Positions 1-5,891 of a stretch of 7,292 nucleotides of DNA are shown piece by piece. The position numbers were made by a program, and so were the translations under genes. Origin of the DNA: Dehalococcoidales bacterium (GTDB taxonomy: Bacteria > Chloroflexota > Dehalococcoidia > Dehalococcoidales > JAQTRN01); assembly GCA_028711795.1 (NCBI GenBank), contig JAQTRN010000047.1:1-7292 (forward strand). Direction: 5' to 3'. Numbering within the stretch: position 1 is the stretch's first letter; each line of letters begins with the position of its first letter. The notes under the pieces were generated by a model, which had not been told where the DNA came from, did no database searches, and worked only from the letters and a program-made list of their open reading frames with translations.

Positions 1-2
1 GG

Positions 3-401
3 AATGAGGTCGTCCGGGCCATTAAACAGGCCGAAAAGGACCGCATCATCCTGAAATACAAGACGGTCATCAACTGGGACAAGGTTGAGGACGAGCATGT
101 TTGGGCGATAATCGGCGTCCGGGTAACGCCGCAGAAAGACGCCGGCTTTGATGCCATCGCCGAGGCTATCTACCGCTTCCCCCAGACCCGCACCGTCTAC
201 CTGGTCTCCGGGACCCTGGACCTGGTGGTCATGGTGGTATGTAAGTCCTCACACGAGGTCGCCGAGTTTGTCTCGCAGAAGCTCGCTCCGATTGATGGGG
301 TACTGGAAACGGTCACCCAGTTCCTGCTCAAGCGTTACAAGGAAGACGGCGAAATTGCCGAAGGGAAAGAGACAGTAAAGCGGCAACAGGTAATACTCTA
401 G
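3..401 (+). CDS. Lrp/AsnC-family transcriptional regulator, C-terminal part (5' end outside window)
   Basis: An open frame enters from the left edge and ends at TAG 399-401, giving 132 residues. The early part (IKQAEKDRIILKYKTVIN) matches the end of the Lrp winged-helix DNA-binding domain and the linker. The following residues (about 33-115) have the beta-alpha-beta-beta-alpha-beta pattern of the RAM/AsnC effector-binding domain, including the 'TVYLVSGTLDLVVMVV' strand-turn-strand where family members carry the Gly-Asp/Leu-Asp turn. The helix-turn-helix itself lies upstream of the window. In this family the C-terminal domain binds an amino acid and sets the oligomeric state. It sits 35 bp before an aminotransferase on the same strand, much like the alaR-alaT pair of Bacillus subtilis, so control of that neighbour is a reasonable inference. 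The last 20 residues are charged and probably unstructured. Confidence 0.88.
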   Translation, partial: NEVVRAIKQAEKDRIILKYKTVINWDKVEDEHVWAIIGVRVTPQKDAGFDAIAEAIYRFPQTRTVYLVSGTLDLVVMVVCKSSHEVAEFVSQKLAPIDGVLETVTQFLLKRYKEDGEIAEGKETVKRQQVIL

Positions 402-436
402 CCCAGCCGTTCAATATACCGGGATCAGGAGTTGTT

Positions 437-1642
437 ATGTCAACCAAAGTCAAGAATCGGGAAAAGGTACATCCCAGCCCTACCTCACAACTGGTTAACC
501 GGCTGGCTCCTTCCGGGATACGGAAGTTCTTCGACCTGCTGGCCTCCATGGAAGGCGTCATATCACTGGGCATCGGCGAACCCGACTTTGTCACCCCGTG
601 GCCGATCCGCGAGGCCGCCATTGACTCGCTGAAAAAGGGCTACACCATGTACACCTCCAACGCCGGTATGCCGGAGCTGCGGCAGGAGCTTTCCCGTTAT
701 CTGAGACATAACTACCAACTGGAATACGACCCGGCTACCATGCTGCTGATGACGGTGGGTGTGAGTGAGGCGCTGGACCTGACGATGCGGGCGATTCTCG
801 ACCCGGGCGATGAGGTGATTATCCCCGACCCCAGCTTCGTCGCCTATAGCGCCTGCGTTCACATGGCCGGCGGCACGCCGGTGATGGTACCGACCAGCAT
901 CGAGAACAATTTTGAGATCGCCGCCGCGGATATTGAGTCGCGGGTCACCGATAAGACCAAGGCCATCCTGCTCGGCTATCCGGCCAACCCTACCGGGGCC
1001 GTCATGAGCCGCGAAAAGCTGTCCCGGATTGCCGAGGTCGCCCGGCGCTACCAGCTCCTGGTCATCTCCGATGAGATCTACGCCAAATTGGTCTACGGTG
1101 TCGAGCATACCTGCTTGGCCACCCTACCCAACATTAAAGAGAGCACCATCCTGCTGAGCGGTTTCTCCAAGGCCTACGCCATGACCGGCTGGCGTATCGG
1201 TTACGCCGCGGCGTCGGCGGAGATTATCGCCGCCATGACTAAAATCCACCAGTACACTATCATGAGCGCCCCGACCATGGCGCAGGTAGCGGCTATCGAG
1301 GCGCTGAAATCAGGTGAGCCCAGCAGCGCTGAAATGGTAGAGGAATACAACCGCCGTCGTCTAGTTATCGTCAAAGGGCTGTGCGATATCGGCCTGTCCT
1401 GTTTCGAACCCAAAGGCGCGTTCTACGCCTTCCCCTCAATCAAAGTGACTGGTATGACCTCCGAGGAGTTCTCGGAGAAGCTGCTGGTTGAAGAGAAGGT
1501 GGCCGTTGTTCCCGGCTCGGCCTTCGGTAAGGCGGGAGAAGGCTACGTCCGCTGCTGCTATGCCACGTCGCTGAATGATATCGAAGAAGCACTCGCCCGG
1601 ATGAAACGCTTCGTGGATAAGCACCGGAGCCGGAGCGATTAA
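437..1642 (+). CDS. PLP-dependent class I/II aminotransferase (aspartate/alanine/aromatic type)
   Basis: A complete 401-residue fold-type I aminotransferase, the normal length for the AspC/PatA-like group. Visible active-site elements are N184 in YPANPTG, D212 with Y215 in SDEIY (pyridine nitrogen and phenolate contacts), the Schiff-base lysine K245 in SGFSKAYAMTGWRIGY, R253 in GWRIG, and R372 in YVRCCYATS, which should bind the substrate alpha-carboxylate. The N-terminal SLGIGEPDF motif (43-51) is also typical. The ATG at 437 is preceded by AGGAG at 427-431, five bases away, which supports this start. It transfers an amino group between an amino acid and a 2-oxoacid, probably 2-oxoglutarate or pyruvate, in the cytoplasm. 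The exact substrate cannot be read from sequence; the linked Lrp/AsnC gene hints at alanine or a related amino acid. It is probably co-transcribed with that regulator. Confidence 0.95.
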   Translation: MSTKVKNREKVHPSPTSQLVNRLAPSGIRKFFDLLASMEGVISLGIGEPDFVTPWPIREAAIDSLKKGYTMYTSNAGMPELRQELSRYLRHNYQLEYDPATMLLMTVGVSEALDLTMRAILDPGDEVIIPDPSFVAYSACVHMAGGTPVMVPTSIENNFEIAAADIESRVTDKTKAILLGYPANPTGAVMSREKLSRIAEVARRYQLLVISDEIYAKLVYGVEHTCLATLPNIKESTILLSGFSKAYAMTGWRIGYAAASAEIIAAMTKIHQYTIMSAPTMAQVAAIEALKSGEPSSAEMVEEYNRRRLVIVKGLCDIGLSCFEPKGAFYAFPSIKVTGMTSEEFSEKLLVEEKVAVVPGSAFGKAGEGYVRCCYATSLNDIEEALARMKRFVDKHRSRSD

Positions 1643-1727
1643 CCGTCTCACCCCACCACAAGGTCAATAGTACTTCTGTTTGTGTTACTTTCAGCCTTCC
1701 GGCCGGTCAAAGAGTACTAACGACTTC

Positions 1728-1756
1728 TTGACAATATCCGCCACCTCAATTATCCT
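1728..1756 (+). promoter_or_regulatory. Predicted sigma70-type promoter for the trypsin-like protein gene
   Basis: A perfect -35 box TTGACA (1728-1733) is followed after exactly 17 bases by TATCCT (1751-1756), which matches the TATAAT -10 consensus at four of six positions. Transcription would begin near 1763 and leave a leader of about 79 bases before the ATG at 1842. It lies in the 199-bp gap after the aminotransferase, so the downstream gene probably has its own transcript. No mapped start supports this; it rests on the match alone. Confidence 0.6.
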
Positions 1757-1777
1757 CACTAGAAGTAATTGATATTA

Positions 1778-1818
1778 GCCAATCTATCCGGTAGTCCGTG
1801 CTCAGAAGATTGATTGGC
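1778..1818 (+). repeat. Inverted repeat / leader hairpin upstream of the trypsin-like protein gene
   Basis: GCCAATCTATC at 1778-1788 can pair with GATTGATTGGC at 1808-1818: ten of eleven positions pair, with one T-T mismatch and a 19-base loop. It falls inside the predicted leader, ending about ten bases before the strong Shine-Dalgarno AAGGGAGGA (1827-1835). It could be an mRNA hairpin affecting translation or stability, or a DNA operator. No T-tract follows, so it does not look like a terminator. Confidence 0.4.
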
Positions 1819-1841
1819 GTTAATTTAAGGGAGGAACAGAC

Positions 1842-2729
1842 ATGACCACAAAAATAAAGATTGTCCTGATTGTCGTCGCCGTTGTTCTCCTGGCCGGAGT
1901 AATCACCAACGGCTACCTGAACTGGCAGGACAATAAGAGGTTCGAGCAGACTCAGGCCGACTTCGCCGCCCTGAGAAGTGATATCGCCCAACTGACGGCC
2001 AACCTGAACACACTGGAAGGGGACATCTCCCAGGTAGCGGCTAACCTGGAAGATAACGTCTCCCAGATAACCAGCAGCCTGGCTGCACTGGAGGGAGATA
2101 TTTTCGGCGTGGCTAACGACCTGAAGGCCCACGATAACGCCTTGATAGCTGCCATACCCAAGATAGAACCGTCGGTGGTCCGGGTTGATGTAAGTGACGC
2201 TGGTTTCATCCGGTCGGGGTCGGGCATCATCGTCAGCAATACCGGATACGTAATCACCACCCAGCAGGTCGTTGATGTCGGTGCGCCCATCCAGATTACA
2301 CTGATGAACGGCGACAAGTATTACGCTCTGGTAGTTAACAGCAACCGGAGCCGGGACCTGGCCATATTGAAGATGAACACCAGCCGTACCGATTTACCTG
2401 TAGCGGCACTGGGATCGTCAAACAGCGTTAAAGTCGGCGAAGAGATAATTGCCGCTGGCTTTCCGCTGGGAATACAGTTCCCCGGCCAGGCGACGTTTAC
2501 CCGGGGCATAATTTCCGGAGTACGAGCCATTAATGGACAAAACTATATCCAGGCTGATGCCAGCTTGAACCCGGGCAGCAGCGGTAGCTGTCTGGCCGAC
2601 CTGGATGGGAAAATCATCGGGATTACCACGACGAATGTTATCTCGTCATCACTACAGACCGAAGGCCTGGGATTCGCTATCCCGGTTGATGAGGTCAAGA
2701 CATTTATTCAAAGCTCAATCGGGCAATAA
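1842..2729 (+). CDS. Membrane-anchored coiled-coil trypsin-like (HtrA/S1C) protein, predicted catalytically inactive
   Basis: A 295-residue protein. Residues 5-22 form one uncleaved-looking hydrophobic anchor after a short basic N-terminus, so the rest should face outside the membrane. Residues 34-94 form a coiled coil with hydrophobic residues spaced 3-4 for about eight heptads, with one 4-4 stutter at L69-V73. Residues about 107-290 are a chymotrypsin-fold domain of the HtrA/DegP type: SGSGIIVSNTGYVITT (125-140), D172 in RDLAILK, and S247 in NPGSSGS. The position that should hold the catalytic histidine (family TNNHVV) reads TTQQVV, so Q142 replaces it; the usual SGGP after the serine is SGSC. 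There is no PDZ domain. The start has a strong AAGGGAGGA site seven bases upstream. I infer a pseudoprotease acting in binding or scaffolding at the cell surface; residual activity or a single-base error at the histidine codon cannot be excluded. Confidence 0.88.
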   Translation: MTTKIKIVLIVVAVVLLAGVITNGYLNWQDNKRFEQTQADFAALRSDIAQLTANLNTLEGDISQVAANLEDNVSQITSSLAALEGDIFGVANDLKAHDNALIAAIPKIEPSVVRVDVSDAGFIRSGSGIIVSNTGYVITTQQVVDVGAPIQITLMNGDKYYALVVNSNRSRDLAILKMNTSRTDLPVAALGSSNSVKVGEEIIAAGFPLGIQFPGQATFTRGIISGVRAINGQNYIQADASLNPGSSGSCLADLDGKIIGITTTNVISSSLQTEGLGFAIPVDEVKTFIQSSIGQ

Positions 2730-2745
2730 ACGGCTGAATTCCAAT

Positions 2746-2773
2746 GGGCGGCGATTACAGTATCCCGCCGCCC
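2746..2773. terminator. GC-rich hairpin between convergent genes, possible bidirectional terminator
   Basis: GGGCGGCG (2746-2753) and CGCCGCCC (2766-2773) are perfect reverse complements with a 12-base loop. The hairpin lies 17 bases after the stop of the plus-strand trypsin-like gene and covers the last codons of the minus-strand membrane protein. The stem is strong, but neither side is followed by a clear T-tract, so it may be a transcript-end stabiliser or a Rho-dependent end rather than a classical intrinsic terminator. Confidence 0.4.
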
Positions 2774-2997
2774 AGAGTCAGACGGAACAGACCTAACAGA
2801 ACAGCGGCGCTGCACAGAATTATCCCCGTAATACCAGCGCCGCGCTGTTTTCTGCTGGCCGTCCCGAGCACACTCAGGATAAGCCCGATGACCGCCACCG
2901 GGATATTCAACCAGTTCATCCAGCCCAGGAACGGTATCAGGGCTATCAGCATTCCCATGAAGCTACAGATCCCCAGTATCAAGCCGGCAATACTCAT
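2755..2997 (-). CDS. Small hydrophobic membrane protein, DUF4190-like
   Basis: An 80-residue, very hydrophobic protein. Two or three membrane segments can be drawn (about 2-24, 30-46 and 54-75), with a short basic loop (SRKQRG) between the last two that would sit in the cytoplasm. The opening SIAGLILGI, the central IPVAVIGLILSVLG and the Gly-rich helix GITGIILCSAAVLLG resemble the Gly-rich repeat helices of DUF4190-type proteins, whose function is unknown. The ATG at 2997 has a purine-rich GAGGGGGA stretch about nine bases upstream. It starts 29 bp after the trpS stop on the same strand and so probably ends the argS-trpS transcript, although no functional tie to tRNA charging is apparent. The family assignment is by pattern only; that it is a real membrane protein is more certain. 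Confidence 0.7.
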   Translation of the reverse strand: MSIAGLILGICSFMGMLIALIPFLGWMNWLNIPVAVIGLILSVLGTASRKQRGAGITGIILCSAAVLLGLFRLTLGGGIL

Positions 2998-3026
2998 CGG
3001 CGTGATTCCCCCTCAGTAAATTAGCC

Positions 3027-3998
3027 CTATATTAGCCCCATCTTCTGCTTCACTTCCTGAAGTGTCTCGCGGGCGATGACGGCGGCCCGCCGCGCACCAT
3101 CGGCCAGAATATCTTTCACCCGCTGGGGGTCGGTGCTTAAAGCAGCGCGCCGCTCGCGGGCCGGTCGCAGAGTGGCATTGATCCGCTGCGCCAGCAACTT
3201 TTTACAGTCGACACAACCAATTTGGGCCAGGCGGCACTGCGCCGCTATTTCATCCGGTTTCACCGGACTGAAATATTCCAAGAGATGGTACACGTTACAT
3301 ATCTCGGGATGCCCGGTATCAGTACGATAGCGACGGGCCGGGTCGGTGACCGCGGTCATCACCCGGGCGGTGGTCTCTTCCTCAGACAGGGCAATTTCGA
3401 TATCGTTGCCCAACTGTTTGCTCATCTTCTCTTTGCCATCCAGCCCAACCACCAGCGGGAATTCGGTTAGTTTGGCTGCCGGCTCCGGGAAAGTGTCACC
3501 GAACAGGATATTGAAACGGCGCGCGATCTCCCGGGCCAGTTCCAGATGGGGTAACTGGTCCTCCCCAACCGGTACTACCTCGGCCTTATAGAGCACGATA
3601 TCAGACGTCATCAGCACCGGATAGCCCACCAGCCCATAATTCACATTCTGGGGTTGCAGCCGCGCTTTTTCCTTAAAGGTAGGCACCCGCAGCAGCCAGC
3701 CTAGAGGAGTGACCATACTTAGCAGGGTGTGTAGCTGCATTACCTCGGGCACATGCGACTGGACAAAGAGAATGCTCTTTGCCGGATCGATGCCGACTCC
3801 CAGCAGGTCAAGCGCCATCTCATGGATGTTACGCTGCAGTCCGCTGGTATCCTCCAGGGTTGTCAGAGCGTGAATATCAACAATACAGTAAATACACTGA
3901 TACTCGTTCTGGAGCTTCACCCAATTCTGCAGGGCGCCCAGGTAATTGCCAATATGAGACCTGCCAGTGGGGCGGACCCCAGAAAAAACACGCTTCAT
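3027..3998 (-). CDS. trpS: Tryptophanyl-tRNA synthetase with a predicted [4Fe-4S]-binding cysteine motif
   Basis: Charges tRNA-Trp with tryptophan using ATP, in the cytoplasm. Starting at the ATG at 3998 the protein has 323 residues, the usual bacterial length; this start has GAGGAGG five bases upstream and begins MKRVFSGVRPTG as in the family, whereas the longer frame from 4025 adds nine residues with no such site. Class I signatures are HIGN (15-18), D132 in MTSDI, GEDQ (145-148) and KMSKQ (191-195), where the canonical last serine is glutamine. The C-terminal anticodon-binding helices carry C234-x20-C255-x6-C262-x2-C265, ending in GCVDCKK. Thermotoga maritima TrpRS has a near-identical Cys spacing (x22, x6, x2) that holds a [4Fe-4S] cluster, so a cluster is predicted here. 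The gene follows argS by 31 bp and is probably co-transcribed with it. Confidence 0.97.
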   Translation of the reverse strand: MKRVFSGVRPTGRSHIGNYLGALQNWVKLQNEYQCIYCIVDIHALTTLEDTSGLQRNIHEMALDLLGVGIDPAKSILFVQSHVPEVMQLHTLLSMVTPLGWLLRVPTFKEKARLQPQNVNYGLVGYPVLMTSDIVLYKAEVVPVGEDQLPHLELAREIARRFNILFGDTFPEPAAKLTEFPLVVGLDGKEKMSKQLGNDIEIALSEEETTARVMTAVTDPARRYRTDTGHPEICNVYHLLEYFSPVKPDEIAAQCRLAQIGCVDCKKLLAQRINATLRPARERRAALSTDPQRVKDILADGARRAAVIARETLQEVKQKMGLI

Positions 3999-4003
3999 CA
4001 CAG

Positions 4004-4010
4004 CCTCCTC
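4004..4010 (-). promoter_or_regulatory. Shine-Dalgarno site fixing the trpS start
   Basis: On the minus strand these bases read GAGGAGG, five bases before the ATG at 3998. This strong site decides between that ATG and the in-frame upstream ATG at 4025, which has no comparable purine tract at a suitable distance. Confidence 0.8.
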
Positions 4011-4029
4011 AAAAACCGCGAACATACCG

Positions 4030-5694
4030 TCACATTTTCTCCGGCGTTGTCATACCCATGAGACGCAGTGTTTTCGCCAGGACCAGCTTGGTGGCCGCCA
4101 CCAGTTTCAGACGGGCCTTGGTTAAGGCGATATCATCCTGGGAAACAACGCGGCATTGCTTGTAGAAACTATGGAACACCGTCGCCAGGTCTTGAGCATA
4201 GTAAGGCAGATGATGGGGCTCCAGACTACGGGCGACTACCTCGATAATCTCCGGTAAGAGTAGCATTTTGCGTATCAGGATCAACTCGGGCTCAGTAGTC
4301 AAGCGGGAGACATCCCCATCACCATAGTCGATTCCATTCTCAGCGGCCAACCGCAGGATACTGGCAACGCGGGTGTGGGCATATTGCACATAGTAAACGG
4401 GGTTATCCATCGATTGCTTTTTGGCCAGCTCCAGGTCAAAGTCCATCTGGCTATCGGCGGAACGGGACAGGAAGAAGAAGCGGCAAGCATCAGCACCGAC
4501 CTCCTCCACCACCTCGCGGAGAGTGATAATATCGCCGCTGCGCTTGGAAATACGCACCAGTTCTTTACCGCGGTGGAGGGTAACCATCTGCGAAATAATT
4601 ACTTTGAACCTATCGGGGTTAATGCCCAGAGCGCCAATGACCGCTTTCATGCGGGACACGTGGCCCTGGTGGTCAGCCCCCCAGATATCAATCACTTCAT
4701 CGAATTGGCGCTCGATGAACTTATTGTAGTGATAGGCAATATCAGTGCCAAAATAGGTCGGCGAGCCGTCACTCCGCACCACCACGTTATCCTTGTCCTC
4801 ACCGAGAGCGGTGGAGACGAACCAGGTAGCGTTTTCCTTCTCCGCAAGATGGCCGGCCTGCCGCAACAGGGACATCACCGTCTGGTACTGGCCATTGTCA
4901 AAAAGGCTCTGCTCGCTGAACCAGACATCGAAGGTCACCCCGATTAGCTCGAGGTCATCCTTAATCAACCGTCTCATCTTCTGCAGGCCAATCTGTCCAA
5001 GCTGTGACACGGCCTCGGCTTCCGGCAGATGGAGAAATTTGTCGCCGGTTTCGGCGATGATCTCTTTAGCCAGGTCGACCATATAGCTGCCGACGTAACC
5101 ATCCACCGGCACCTCCGCATCAATGCCAAAGCATTGCTGGTAGCGGGCAAAGAGAGAGCGGTAGAAGGTCTTGACCTGGTTGCCGGCGTCGTTAATATAG
5201 TATTCTTTTTGCACTTCGCAACCGGCGGCGCTCAGAGCGCCGACCAGCGTACTGCCGATGACCGCCCCACGGCCATGTCCGACGTGCAACGGGCCGGTGG
5301 GATTGACACTGACAAATTCTATCTGCACGCTTCTATTCTGACCGAAGTCAAGATTACCATAAGCATCACCCGCCGCCAGGACTGATTCCACCTGTTTGGC
5401 TAACCAGTCGTCCTTAAGCACAAAATTGATAAAGCCAGGCGGCGCCACGCTAACACGGTCAAGCTCCTCGGTCGGAGCGATGAGGCCGACTATCTCATTA
5501 GCTACTTTAATTGGATTAAGGCCGGCTGCCCGGGCCACTTTTAGGGGGAAGCTTGAAGCATAATCGCCGTGCTGCGCATTTTGCGGGCGCTCAATGGAAA
5601 TATCAGACGGGATGACCGGCGGCAATTTACCCAATCGCTGCGCCTCGGCAACCGCCTGTGTCAAAATCTCCAGAAGTCGTTGTCGGAGCATCAT
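4030..5694 (-). CDS. argS: Arginyl-tRNA synthetase
   Basis: A complete 554-residue class I synthetase that attaches arginine to tRNA-Arg. The domains run in the expected order: an N-terminal Add-1 domain (about 4-95) that contacts the tRNA D-loop, with the typical HGDYASSFPL stretch at 42-51; the Rossmann catalytic core with NPTGPLHVGHGRGA (HIGH motif, HVGH at 137-140) and the KMSKS-region RISKRSGD (381-388); then the all-helical DALR anticodon-binding domain (about 430-554), ending in LRLMGM. WGADHQGHVSRM (338-349) is the conserved family segment in the core. Two ATGs stand together at the start; the first is chosen, with only a weak AGG about ten bases upstream. It ends in TGA 31 bp before trpS. 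A promoter match lies about 37 bp upstream, so this is the first gene of an argS-trpS-membrane-protein operon. The leader is too short for a T-box. Confidence 0.97.
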   Translation of the reverse strand: MMLRQRLLEILTQAVAEAQRLGKLPPVIPSDISIERPQNAQHGDYASSFPLKVARAAGLNPIKVANEIVGLIAPTEELDRVSVAPPGFINFVLKDDWLAKQVESVLAAGDAYGNLDFGQNRSVQIEFVSVNPTGPLHVGHGRGAVIGSTLVGALSAAGCEVQKEYYINDAGNQVKTFYRSLFARYQQCFGIDAEVPVDGYVGSYMVDLAKEIIAETGDKFLHLPEAEAVSQLGQIGLQKMRRLIKDDLELIGVTFDVWFSEQSLFDNGQYQTVMSLLRQAGHLAEKENATWFVSTALGEDKDNVVVRSDGSPTYFGTDIAYHYNKFIERQFDEVIDIWGADHQGHVSRMKAVIGALGINPDRFKVIISQMVTLHRGKELVRISKRSGDIITLREVVEEVGADACRFFFLSRSADSQMDFDLELAKKQSMDNPVYYVQYAHTRVASILRLAAENGIDYGDGDVSRLTTEPELILIRKMLLLPEIIEVVARSLEPHHLPYYAQDLATVFHSFYKQCRVVSQDDIALTKARLKLVAATKLVLAKTLRLMGMTTPEKM

Positions 5695-5730
5695 CAGTCC
5701 GATACCTGCCTGTCCAATTATCGAATGTAA

Positions 5731-5759
5731 ACTATACCATGAATTGGCAGCTCACTCAA
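5731..5759 (-). promoter_or_regulatory. Predicted sigma70-type promoter of the argS operon
   Basis: Read on the minus strand, TTGAGT (5759 to 5754) and TATAGT (5736 to 5731) are separated by exactly 17 bases. They match the -35 consensus at four of six positions and the -10 consensus at five of six. The start of transcription would lie near 5724, leaving a leader of about 30 bases before the argS ATG. It faces away from the promoter of the site-2 protease. Confidence 0.6.
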
Positions 5760-5802
5760 ATAGGCCGGGGTTAGTTTGGGGAACGTAACAACAAGTATGG
5801 GC

Positions 5803-5832
5803 TTGACACCTGCCTTAACACCTGATTATATG
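5803..5832 (+). promoter_or_regulatory. Predicted sigma70-type promoter of the site-2 protease gene
   Basis: TTGACA at 5803-5808 is a perfect -35 box; TATATG at 5827-5832 follows after 18 bases and matches the -10 consensus at four of six positions. The spacer holds the direct repeat ACACCTG (5806-5812 and 5818-5824, a 12-base step), and an inverted repeat begins at the -10 box. Transcription would begin near 5840, about 52 bases before the ATG. Confidence 0.5.
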
Positions 5833-5869
5833 GTCTATAGAGACCTGTCACGCCGGAGCGAATAGACCA
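5831..5869 (+). repeat. Inverted repeat across the start region of the site-2 protease promoter
   Basis: TGGTCTAT (5831-5838) and ATAGACCA (5862-5869) are perfect 8-base inverted copies with a 23-base gap. The left arm overlaps the proposed -10 box and transcription start and the right arm lies in the leader, the placement expected of a repressor operator; it could also fold in the mRNA. A competing small hairpin, GGTCT/AGACC, lies at 5832-5845. The regulator is unknown. Confidence 0.35.
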
Positions 5870-5891
5870 ACCGAAGGAAAGAGAGGCTGCA

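Noticed and set aside
563..1108. 181-codon minus-strand open frame opposite the aminotransferase
   Set aside because: It lies wholly antisense to a clearly recognised enzyme, has a low-information composition, and shows no recognisable domain; it is a by-product of high G+C codon use.
1668..1719. TAGTACT / AGTACTA inverted pair after the aminotransferase, considered as its terminator
   Set aside because: The arms are only seven bases, 38 bases apart, and AGTACT is itself a palindrome; the inside pairs poorly and no T-tract follows.
3999..4025. Upstream ATG at 4025 as the trpS start
   Set aside because: It adds nine residues not typical of the family and lacks a ribosome site, whereas the ATG at 3998 has GAGGAGG at the right distance.
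4375..4947. 190-codon plus-strand open frame opposite argS
   Set aside because: Fully antisense to the conserved arginyl-tRNA synthetase core, with no domain I recognise; a shadow frame.
5695..5730. T-box or other riboswitch in the argS leader
   Set aside because: The predicted leader is about 30 bases, far too short, and contains no T-box sequence.
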